Below are positions 1 to 6,201 of a stretch of DNA of 6,339 nucleotides, piece after piece. Location: contig DDYK01000047.1 in NCBI GenBank assembly GCA_002347935.1, positions 3,432-9,770 of the forward strand. Direction: 5' to 3'. A program made the position numbers and the translations under genes. Positions within the stretch are counted from its first letter, which is position 1, and each line of letters opens with the position of its first letter. Below the pieces are notes generated by a model. The model saw only the letters and a program-made list of their open reading frames with translations, had not been told where the DNA came from and did not search any database. This stretch comes from Actinobacteria bacterium UBA2236 (GTDB lineage Bacteria > Actinomycetota > Actinomycetes > Nanopelagicales > Nanopelagicaceae).

Positions 1-669
1 AACATAGATTCGATCACAGACTGACATAACAACATCCATATGATGTTCAACGATGATAATTGAGGTTCGAGATTTCAGATTATTAATAAGGCTATTAAGC
101 CATTCGATATCTTGTGGACCTAGTCCTCCTGCTGGTTCATCAAGTAATAATATTTCTGGTTCCGCTACCAATGCTCGAGCAATAGAAACTCGCTTAGTAT
201 CAGGATAGGCAAGAGTGTCTGCTCTTCGATCAGCAACTGCTCCAACATAAACTCGCTCAAGAGCTGCTTGCGCCCGCTCCTTTAAGCGTTTTTCATCTTT
301 ATGGTTTGTTCCAAAGGCTGCGCGAAGTAAACCTGACTCGGCGAATTTATTAGCACCTATCATCACATTGTCATAGACAGTTAGATCTGGAAAGATACCA
401 ACGCCTTGCAGAGTTCTAGCTATTTTTAGCTTTGCTAATTTGTGAGGTTTCGGCCATTTGATTTCTTTGCCATTTAATCTAAGAGAGCCTGAATCTGGAG
501 TGACTATCCCGCAGAGCGCATTAAAGAGGGTGGTTTTTCCAGCGCCATTAGGGCCGATAAGTCCTAGAACTTCGCCCTTTCTTAATTCAAAGTTGACGCC
601 ATTTAGAGCTTTAAGGCCGCCAAAATTTACTGAGAGATCATTAACAGAGAGCGCAACGCCTTCTGTCAT
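1..669 (-). CDS. livG: Branched-chain amino acid-type ABC transporter ATP-binding protein (partial, 3' end outside window)
   Basis: The first 223 codons of an ABC ATPase cut by the left window edge; the LivG family is about 250-260 residues, so roughly 30 are missing. It begins MTEGVALSVNDLSVNFGGLKAL. Walker A is GPNGAGKTT (39-47), and the Q-loop is RTLQGVGIFPDLTVYDNV (85-102) with Gln88. The LivG-type helical insert spans about 105-150. The signature region is LAYPDTKRVSIARAL (153-167), Walker B is ILLLDEP (173-179), and the switch is VEHHMDVV (207-214) with His209. The FGGLKAL start, the insert and the EHHMDVVMSVCDRI end are characteristic of LivG, one of two ATPases powering uptake by the LivHMGF permease from a periplasmic-type binding protein. 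The canonical signature is LSYGxQR, so Pro156 and Thr158 are substitutions for Gly and Gln. Other Liv/urea/amide-type substrates cannot be excluded. Partner genes may lie downstream, beyond the left edge. Confidence 0.85.
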   Translation of the reverse strand, partial: MTEGVALSVNDLSVNFGGLKALNGVNFELRKGEVLGLIGPNGAGKTTLFNALCGIVTPDSGSLRLNGKEIKWPKPHKLAKLKIARTLQGVGIFPDLTVYDNVMIGANKFAESGLLRAAFGTNHKDEKRLKERAQAALERVYVGAVADRRADTLAYPDTKRVSIARALVAEPEILLLDEPAGGLGPQDIEWLNSLINNLKSRTSIIIVEHHMDVVMSVCDRIYV

Positions 670-673
670 GCGC

Positions 674-679
674 CCTCCT
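674..679 (-). promoter_or_regulatory. Ribosome binding site of the livG-like gene, abutting the alr stop
   Basis: The minus strand reads TAAAGGAGGGCGCATG: the alr TAA stop, then AGGAGG, the strongest Shine-Dalgarno in the window, then four bases and the ATG at 669. It decides the start of the ATPase. Ribosomes terminating on alr would cover this site, so reinitiation or coupling is likely. Confidence 0.8.
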
Positions 680-1822
680 TTAGCCTTGATAGATTCGCTT
701 TACTCTAGCTGCTATTCGCGTAACTATCTCATAATTGATCGTTGCGCTAGCGCTAGCCCACGAATCGGCGGTGTAAGAACTCGCCGAAGTATAACTATCT
801 GAAGGATTACTTCCAATGATGTATGCCCAATCTCCAGCCTTTGCGGTGCTATCTCTGCCTAAATCCACTACAAATTGATCCATTGATACTCGCCCGATGA
901 TTGGTGCTCGCTTATTACCTATCAGTACTCCAGCATCACTATTTGCATTTCTTGGAATTCCATCAGAGTACCCCATTGCAATAACTCCAAGTTTGGTATC
1001 AACTTTTGTTATCGCACTTCCACCATATCCAACCTGAGAGCCTGCTGGGACATCCTTAACTAAATGAATTCTGGCACGAATACTCATTGCAGGTTTTAAA
1101 TTTAGTTTTTCAGAACTTCCCATCTGTGAAAAATCTGGTGACAGCCCATAAATTGCAATACCTAAGCGAAGTAGATCAAAATGTGAATCAGCATCATTTA
1201 TAGCAGCTGCTGAATTACTCAAATGAATTACTTGCGGAGTAATCCCAACGCTCTCTGCTTCTGCTACTGCGCTTTTAAAATTCTCTAATTGCGTTTTATT
1301 AAATTCATGTCCTGCTTCATCAGCTCTAGCAAAGTGCGACCATATACCAATAACTTTGATTAACCCAGAGTCTTGATAAGTCTTGGCTTTACCTACCAAT
1401 TGACCCCACTCATTAAGTGCTCCTCCGCGAGACATTCCAGTATCAACTTCTAGATGAACTCTGGCGCACTTTCCTAAAGATCTGGCAGAGTTAGTAATTA
1501 CTTCCAGGTGAGCAAGAGATGGAATTGCAATATCTATATCTGCATTGATTGCAGATTCGAAATCATCAGTGATTGGGGTTAGCCAAGCAATAATTGGCGC
1601 GCTTATCCCGCCTTGTCTTAAAGCCCTTGCTTCTTCAAGTAGCGCAACTCCTAGCCAGCTGGCGCCAGCGCTTATAGCGCTCTTAGCTACTGGAAGTAAG
1701 CCGTGGCCATAACCATCTGCTTTCACTACTGCCAGCGCTGGTTTGCCACTTTTAGCCATTAAGTACTTGATATTTTCTCTAATAGCTCCAAGATCTATAA
1801 GAACCTCTGCCCGATTTTCCAT
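680..1822 (-). CDS. alr: Alanine racemase (PLP-dependent)
   Basis: A complete 380-residue cytosolic enzyme interconverting L- and D-alanine, supplying D-Ala for the peptidoglycan stem peptide. The N-terminal TIM barrel carries the PLP-lysine motif AVVKADGYGHG (31-41) with Lys34. HLSNSAA (200-206) and RLGIAIYG (219-226) follow, with Arg219 expected at the PLP ring nitrogen. In the C-terminal beta domain VGYGG (264-268) supplies the second catalytic base, Tyr266, and IGRVSMDQ (309-316) is the conserved substrate-side motif. The end INYEIVTRIAARVKRIY is typical. Residues about 338-359 are unusually rich in Ser, Thr, Tyr and Ala and seem somewhat longer than the equivalent loop in relatives. The ATG at 1822 puts the RAEVLIDLGAIRENI motif at residue 4, as expected. 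The 26-base spacer after the PAP2 gene has no clear Shine-Dalgarno. The stop lies ten bases before the next gene. Confidence 0.97.
   Translation of the reverse strand: MENRAEVLIDLGAIRENIKYLMAKSGKPALAVVKADGYGHGLLPVAKSAISAGASWLGVALLEEARALRQGGISAPIIAWLTPITDDFESAINADIDIAIPSLAHLEVITNSARSLGKCARVHLEVDTGMSRGGALNEWGQLVGKAKTYQDSGLIKVIGIWSHFARADEAGHEFNKTQLENFKSAVAEAESVGITPQVIHLSNSAAAINDADSHFDLLRLGIAIYGLSPDFSQMGSSEKLNLKPAMSIRARIHLVKDVPAGSQVGYGGSAITKVDTKLGVIAMGYSDGIPRNANSDAGVLIGNKRAPIIGRVSMDQFVVDLGRDSTAKAGDWAYIIGSNPSDSYTSASSYTADSWASASATINYEIVTRIAARVKRIYQG
746..757. repeat. 12-bp perfect palindrome inside alr
   Basis: GCTAGCGCTAGC reads the same on both strands and is a direct doubling of GCTAGC. It lies within the alr coding region, where it encodes Ala-Ser-Ala-Ser of the Ser/Ala-rich segment. 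It probably arose from low-complexity coding sequence; nothing links it to regulation. Confidence 0.5.
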
Positions 1823-1848
1823 AGTTAATCGCTACTTTACTTAAATAC

Positions 1849-2553
1849 CTATGAAGGTTGACGACTTGAAGGAATAAAGCGATCAATTGCAACAACTAAA
1901 ACCAAAATAGCTCCACCTAAAAACATTCCACCAAGAAGATCGGTAAACCAGTGGGTATTGCGAAGAAGGGAAACAGCACCTACTGCAATAGTTATAACCG
2001 CTACCAACCAATAGAGCTTTAAACCCTCAAATGGAGCTCTATGGGTATAGCGAAAAATAATGTAGGCAAAGAGCCCCCAAGTTACTAGCGCATTTGAGAT
2101 ATGGCCACTGGGATATGCCATTCCATCGCTAAACATACATATATCAAAGTCTTCTTTTGCCTTACATCTTCCAAAAAATATTTTAGAGGCGCCAACAAAG
2201 ATATTTAGAAATACAAGTGACAAAAAAGCAAGGTTGAGTGGTCTAAAGGATTTAAACCTTCTACTAATCAAAGCTGCTGTGACCAGCAAGATAAGGGCAG
2301 TAATCCATCTAAGGCCTAAGTCATCAATTCGAAGAACTAAAAAGTTAGTAAATCCAGAGAGATTTGGACGATTTAGATCTGCAACAAATTGATCAAATCT
2401 ATATAGCAGGCCTTTATTGACTACATCAAGGGTTACTAAAACAAAACCCATAAGCAATACCGCACACCAAGTGAGAGCAATATTCATCTCCCGGCGACGG
2501 ATCTCAATTCTTTGATCAACTACATCATCAAATAGGCTTCTCGCACCACTCAT
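1849..2553 (-). CDS. PAP2-family integral membrane phosphatase, substrate unproven
   Basis: A 234-residue membrane protein of the PAP2 (type 2 phosphatidic acid phosphatase) superfamily. Six membrane helices can be read at about 25-45, 82-98, 106-123, 150-168, 180-197 and 205-223. Positive clusters (RIEIRRRE at 15-22, SRRFKSFR at 97-104, RYTHR at 168-172) place both ends in the cytoplasm and the active site outside. Motif 1 is KIFFGRCKA from Lys124, motif 2 is PSGH (148-151), and motif 3 is SLLRNTHWFTD (195-205) with His201 and Asp205. The Arg-Pro of motif 1 is Lys-Ala here, and the usual Arg six residues before the motif 3 His is Ser195, so the family match is clear but the motifs are not textbook. 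Sitting between glmS and alr and coupled to glmS, it could dephosphorylate undecaprenyl pyrophosphate to recycle the cell-wall lipid carrier. A role on phosphatidate or phosphatidylglycerophosphate is equally possible. No signal peptide is seen beyond the first helix. Confidence 0.85.
   Translation of the reverse strand: MSGARSLFDDVVDQRIEIRRREMNIALTWCAVLLMGFVLVTLDVVNKGLLYRFDQFVADLNRPNLSGFTNFLVLRIDDLGLRWITALILLVTAALISRRFKSFRPLNLAFLSLVFLNIFVGASKIFFGRCKAKEDFDICMFSDGMAYPSGHISNALVTWGLFAYIIFRYTHRAPFEGLKLYWLVAVITIAVGAVSLLRNTHWFTDLLGGMFLGGAILVLVVAIDRFIPSSRQPS
2550..2553 (-). other. ATGA stop/start overlap joining glmS and the PAP2 gene
   Basis: On the minus strand the four bases ATGA contain both the ATG of the PAP2 gene and the TGA stop of glmS. 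The bases upstream (GGTGACTGTGGA) hold only a weak Shine-Dalgarno, so translation of the phosphatase probably depends on ribosomes finishing glmS. The coupling itself is inferred from this geometry. Confidence 0.8.
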
Positions 2554-4376
2554 TCCACAGTCACCGACTTAGCTAGATTTCTTGGCTGATCAACATCATT
2601 TCCCCTAGCCACGGCCATTTCATAGGCAAAGACCTGCAAGGGAACGATTGCAAGGATTGATTGTATTAATTCATCACAGCTTGGAATTCTAATTATGTGC
2701 TTCAAATCAAGAGAGGTAGAAGCATCTGCAATAGCAATTACATTGGCCCCGCGCGCCCTAACTTCTTGAATATTACTCAGCATCTTCTCTGATATCGCGC
2801 TAGATGAAGGAGGCAAGATTGCGATAACTGCACTCCCCTCTTCAATTAGAGCAATCGGTCCATGTTTGAGCTCGCCACCGGCAAAACCTTCAGCATGCAT
2901 ATATGCCAGCTCTTTTAGCTTAAGGGCGCCCTCTAGCGCAGCTGGATATCCCACATTCCTTCCAAGAAAGAGGACTGAAGTTGCATCTTTAAAACCTCTA
3001 GTCATCTCCCGAAGCGGTTCAACGGTTTCTAATATCTCCTCAACTCTATTTGGTAGTGCGAGCAACTCAGTAATTAATTTTGCTACCTGAGAGTCACTTA
3101 AGCTTTTGTTGTTCTGAGCTAAATAAAGAGCAATAACTTTAAGTGCAACTATCTGTGTTAGTAGCGCTTTGGTTGATGCAACTGCAATCTCAGGACCTGC
3201 ATGGGTGTAAAAGACTGCATCGGATTCTCGCGCAATTGATGAACCCATTGTGTTGCAGATAGATAAAGTTGTAGCGCCAAGTTCTCTAGCATGACGAGCA
3301 GCCATCAAAGTATCCATGGTCTCACCAGATTGAGAGATTGTTATTACTAGTGTTTTAGCATTGAGAAAAGGCTTCCGATATCTAAACTCAGAGGCAAGTT
3401 CAACATCAACAGCAATCTTTGCCCATTGCTCGATGGCATATTTTCCAATTAGCCCGGCGTGATAGGCAGTGCCACAGGCTAAAATCAAAATCCGATCAAT
3501 ATCTAGATTAAGGCTTGCAAGCTCACTGCAGATTACTTTTGAGTCATCACTAAATCTTCCAAGCAGAGTTTCAGATATTGCTTTCGGCTGCTCGAAGATT
3601 TCCTTGAGCATAAAGTGGGTATATCCCCCGCGCTCTGCTGCCTTTGCATCCCAGGTAATTTCAAAAGGCTTAGCACTTACTTGTTTTCCATCTAAATCTG
3701 TTACTAGAACTGATTCAGGACTTACCTGCACTACTTGATCTTGACCCAACTCTAAAGCGCTCTTGGTATGAGCGATAAATGCAGATACATCAGATGCTAG
3801 AAAGTTTTCGCCCTTGCCAAGGCCCACAACTAAAGGTGAATTACGCCTTGCCCCAACTATTACCTCAGGGCTATCCGATGAGATAGCAAGGAGAGTGAAG
3901 GATCCGCGAAGTCGCTTGCAAATCTTGCGCATCGCATCTGCCAAGTCTTTGCTCAAATTAAATTCATCACTTAATAGATGTGCAACAGATTCAGTATCGG
4001 TTTGGGATGAGAATTTATGGCCGCGCTTTTCTAGCTCTGCTTTTAGTTCTAGGTAATTTTCGATAATTCCATTATGAATAACTGCGACTTTGCCATCACT
4101 TGATATATGTGGATGGGCATTTTCATCTGTTGGTCCACCATGAGTTGCCCAGCGAGTATGGCCAATTCCACTTAGAGAATCAGCATGATCTGAAGTTAGC
4201 GTGCTCTCCAAATTACTTAACTTTCCCGCACGCTTAGCCACAATTAACTTCTCACCCGCTTTGCCAGTAAGAGCAATTCCAGCTGAGTCATAGCCCCGGT
4301 ATTCCAACTTTCGAAGCGATTCAATCACCATTGAAAGGGCAGGTGAGGCTCCGGTATAACCGATGATTCCGCACAT
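2550..4376 (-). CDS. glmS: Glutamine--fructose-6-phosphate aminotransferase (isomerizing)
   Basis: A complete 608-residue glucosamine-6-phosphate synthase (E. coli enzyme 609), the committed step of amino-sugar synthesis: fructose-6-phosphate plus glutamine gives glucosamine-6-phosphate plus glutamate. The N-terminal class II glutaminase domain (about 1-240) starts MCGIIGY, with Cys2 as nucleophile after Met removal, then RWATHG (74-79), HNGIIEN (101-107) and TDTE (126-129). Two SIS sugar-isomerase domains follow: CGTAYHAG (301-308) and SQSGET (348-353) bind the sugar phosphate, then GRNVGYPAALEGALKLKE (472-489) and GGELKHGPIAL (500-510) with His505. The C-terminal tail DQPRNLAKSVTVE is intact and contains the Lys603 expected to form the Schiff base with the sugar. 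No truncation or missing catalytic residue is seen. It lies 14 bases after glmM, and its TGA stop overlaps the start of the PAP2 gene. Confidence 0.98.
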   Translation of the reverse strand: MCGIIGYTGASPALSMVIESLRKLEYRGYDSAGIALTGKAGEKLIVAKRAGKLSNLESTLTSDHADSLSGIGHTRWATHGGPTDENAHPHISSDGKVAVIHNGIIENYLELKAELEKRGHKFSSQTDTESVAHLLSDEFNLSKDLADAMRKICKRLRGSFTLLAISSDSPEVIVGARRNSPLVVGLGKGENFLASDVSAFIAHTKSALELGQDQVVQVSPESVLVTDLDGKQVSAKPFEITWDAKAAERGGYTHFMLKEIFEQPKAISETLLGRFSDDSKVICSELASLNLDIDRILILACGTAYHAGLIGKYAIEQWAKIAVDVELASEFRYRKPFLNAKTLVITISQSGETMDTLMAARHARELGATTLSICNTMGSSIARESDAVFYTHAGPEIAVASTKALLTQIVALKVIALYLAQNNKSLSDSQVAKLITELLALPNRVEEILETVEPLREMTRGFKDATSVLFLGRNVGYPAALEGALKLKELAYMHAEGFAGGELKHGPIALIEEGSAVIAILPPSSSAISEKMLSNIQEVRARGANVIAIADASTSLDLKHIIRIPSCDELIQSILAIVPLQVFAYEMAVARGNDVDQPRNLAKSVTVE

Positions 4377-4385
4377 TTAATTTTG

Positions 4386-4390
4386 CTCCC
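4386..4390 (-). promoter_or_regulatory. Ribosome binding site of glmS
   Basis: The glmM stop codon is followed directly by GGGAGCAAAATTAA and then the glmS ATG. GGGAG is a plausible Shine-Dalgarno with a nine-base spacer. This fixes the start at 4376, required because Cys2 must become the N-terminal residue. The 14-base gap leaves no room for a leader or a glmS ribozyme. Confidence 0.65.
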
Positions 4391-5716
4391 TTAAAGTGAG
4401 AGTTCAGATTTTACTAGCGTTGCCAGCTCTGATGCTAATTCTTGAGCAAGAGATAGTTCTTGGGCCTCAATCATAACTCTAATTATGGCCTCGGTTCCTG
4501 AGGCGCGAAGCAGAACTCGACCTTTATCTCCTAATTTTTGCTGCACATCAACCACTGCTTTTGAAATCACTTGATTAGATGACAATCTCTCTTTAGATAC
4601 TCCTGAGACATTGATAAGAACTTGCGGATAACGTTTCATAAATGATGCTAATTCGCTAGCGCTCTTTCCGCTGCGCTTCAGTTTTGAAATTAGTTGCAAG
4701 GCAGTTAATAGTCCATCACCAGTATTTGCATACTTGCTCATGATGATATGGCCTGATTGCTCTCCCCCTAAAGTATGGCCTCCAGCTAACATCTCCTCTA
4801 AGACATAGCGATCACCAACAGCTGTTGCAATGAACTTAATACCTTTTTCTTCTAGAGCTTTAATCAGCCCTAGATTTGTCATAACAGTTCCCACAACAGT
4901 CTTTGTTGGGAGCTCCATATCTTGAGCAAGAATTCCTAATATGAAATCACCATCTATTACTGATCCTTTATCGTCAATAGCTAGGACTCGATCGGCATCG
5001 CCATCATGAGCGATTCCAATATCTGCTCCCTCGCTTCTTACCCTTGCAATTAGATTCTCTAGGTGGGTCGACCCACAGTTATCATTAATATTTAAACCAT
5101 CTGGAGATGCCGATATGGCAATAACCTCAGCTCCAGCCCTTTCAAGAAGTTCAGGTGCTACAAAAGATGCCGCTCCATTTGCGCAATCAACAACTACTTT
5201 TATCCCAGTTAAATTGCCATTAAGGCTCTTCAAAAGATTTTGGATATAACTCTCTTTGGCGCCCAAATCTTCAATCACACTTCCGGCTCCATTAGAGCTG
5301 CTTACTATCTGCCCCAATACGCTCTCAATCTTTGCTTCAATTTGATCAGCTAGCTTTGATCCAGTTCTATCAAAGAATTTAATTCCGTTATCACTTGCTG
5401 GGTTATGAGAGGCGCTAATCATTACCCCAAGATCTGCCCCTCGATCTTGAACAAGAAATGAGATTGCAGGAGTGGGAAGAATTCCAACTCGATAAACATC
5501 AATACCTGCGCTAGATAACCCTCTACAGATCGCCTCCTCTAAATACTGCCCAGAGGCTCTTGAATCCTGACCAACAATTGCAGTTGGGCGATGGCCGGCA
5601 AATTCACCAAGATCTGCCAGAACTGATGCGGCAGCAGTTGAGAGATTAAAGGCAAGATCTGCGGTGAGATCAACGCCGGCAACGCCTCGGACACCATCGG
5701 TGCCAAAGAGCGCCAT
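4391..5716 (-). CDS. glmM: Phosphoglucosamine mutase
   Basis: A complete 441-residue cytosolic enzyme converting glucosamine-6-phosphate to glucosamine-1-phosphate, the step before GlmU makes UDP-GlcNAc for peptidoglycan. It begins MALFGTDGVRG, the GlmM N-terminal signature. The phosphoserine loop is ISASHNP (100-106), with Ser103 as the expected phosphorylated residue. The metal-binding loop is DGDADR (238-243), the sugar-binding loop is GEQSGH (318-323), and the C-terminal phosphate-binding loop is RASGTEA (404-410). All four alpha-D-phosphohexomutase domains are present and the length is normal (about 445). GEQSGH and the start motif favour GlmM over phosphomannomutase or phosphoglucomutase. 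One small deviation is Ala410, where Pro is usual after SGTE. The neighbour glmS, 14 bases downstream, makes its substrate. Activity in the family needs phosphorylation of the serine, by autophosphorylation or a sugar bisphosphate. Confidence 0.97.
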   Translation of the reverse strand: MALFGTDGVRGVAGVDLTADLAFNLSTAAASVLADLGEFAGHRPTAIVGQDSRASGQYLEEAICRGLSSAGIDVYRVGILPTPAISFLVQDRGADLGVMISASHNPASDNGIKFFDRTGSKLADQIEAKIESVLGQIVSSSNGAGSVIEDLGAKESYIQNLLKSLNGNLTGIKVVVDCANGAASFVAPELLERAGAEVIAISASPDGLNINDNCGSTHLENLIARVRSEGADIGIAHDGDADRVLAIDDKGSVIDGDFILGILAQDMELPTKTVVGTVMTNLGLIKALEEKGIKFIATAVGDRYVLEEMLAGGHTLGGEQSGHIIMSKYANTGDGLLTALQLISKLKRSGKSASELASFMKRYPQVLINVSGVSKERLSSNQVISKAVVDVQQKLGDKGRVLLRASGTEAIIRVMIEAQELSLAQELASELATLVKSELSL

Positions 5717-5719
5717 TTT

Positions 5720-5725
5720 TCCTTC
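5720..5725 (-). promoter_or_regulatory. Ribosome binding site of glmM
   Basis: The 17-base spacer between the rpsI stop and the glmM ATG reads, on the minus strand, AAAGAAGGAAAA just before ATG. GAAGGA is a fair Shine-Dalgarno match with a short spacing of three to five bases. It supports the ATG at 5716, where the conserved LFGTDGVRG motif starts at the third residue, as the true start. Confidence 0.65.
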
Positions 5726-5733
5726 TTTGTTAA

Positions 5734-6198
5734 TTAACGCTTGCTGTATTGAGAACGCTTACGTGCTTTCTTTAGACCATATTTCTTGCGTTCAATTACG
5801 CGAGCATCACGGGTTAGGAATTTTGCCTTCTTTAGAGCTGGGCGATTTGCATCAGTATCAATTTCATTTAAAGCGCGAGCAACGCCTAGACGAAGCGCGC
5901 CTGCTTGACCTGAAATTCCGCCACCATCAATTCGTGCAATAACATCATATTTGCCCTCAGCGCCAACGGTGCGAAGTGGCTCAGATACTGCCTGTTGGTG
6001 AACTTTGTTTGGGAAATAAACTTCCAAATTCTTATTATTAACAATCCAGCGGCCAGTTCCAGGGGTTAGTCGAACGCGAGCAACTGCTTCCTTGCGACGA
6101 CCAATACCTGCGCCAGCTGCAATTACAGCAGCGCGGTTAGTTGCAGCAGCAGGAGTTGCAGAGCTAAAGGCGGTCAGGTTCTCTTCTTTTTCGCTCAT
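5734..6198 (-). CDS. rpsI: 30S ribosomal protein S9
   Basis: A complete 154-residue S9. The core begins at GIGRRKEAVARVRL (31-44), the family signature, followed by GGGISGQAGALRLGVARAL (92-110) and the basic C-terminal tail from LTRDARVIERKKYGLKKARK (128-147) ending SQYSKR. In S9 this tail reaches the decoding region, with the terminal Lys-Arg near P-site tRNA, and it is intact here. Residues 1-30 form an Ala/Thr-rich extension absent from the roughly 130-residue proteobacterial proteins but common in actinobacterial S9. The ATG at 6198 lies three bases after the rplM stop (TAA-AAG-ATG). No strong Shine-Dalgarno is seen; an AAGG sits about 14 bases upstream inside rplM, so coupling to rplM translation is likely. 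An alternative start closer to the core would remove only the disordered extension. Confidence 0.97.
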   Translation of the reverse strand: MSEKEENLTAFSSATPAAATNRAAVIAAGAGIGRRKEAVARVRLTPGTGRWIVNNKNLEVYFPNKVHQQAVSEPLRTVGAEGKYDVIARIDGGGISGQAGALRLGVARALNEIDTDANRPALKKAKFLTRDARVIERKKYGLKKARKRSQYSKR

Positions 6199-6201
6199 CT
6201 T

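Noticed and set aside
458..802. Plus-strand open frame of 114 codons
   Set aside because: It lies antisense to the livG start and the alr end, both strongly supported by motifs. Its translation shows no recognisable domain.
1823..1848. Possible internal promoter in the spacer before alr
   Set aside because: The 26 bases contain A/T-rich stretches resembling a -10 box, but no matching -35 at proper spacing could be identified, so this is not better than chance in A/T-rich DNA.
2866..4056. Plus-strand open frames at 2866-3090, 3469-3738 and 3814-4056
   Set aside because: All are antisense to conserved parts of glmS, are short, and resemble no known protein.
4377..4390. glmS ribozyme or riboswitch upstream of glmS
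   Set aside because: Only 14 bases separate the glmM stop from the glmS ATG, too short for the ribozyme, which is also typical of Firmicutes rather than Actinobacteria.
5730..5737. TTAATTAA palindrome at the rpsI stop
   Set aside because: An eight-base A/T palindrome formed by the TAA stop and adjacent bases, likely by chance and too short for a terminator or operator claim.
5664..5942. Plus-strand open frame of 92 codons spanning the glmM/rpsI junction
   Set aside because: It is antisense to the conserved GlmM N-terminus and S9 C-terminus, and its sequence shows no domain.
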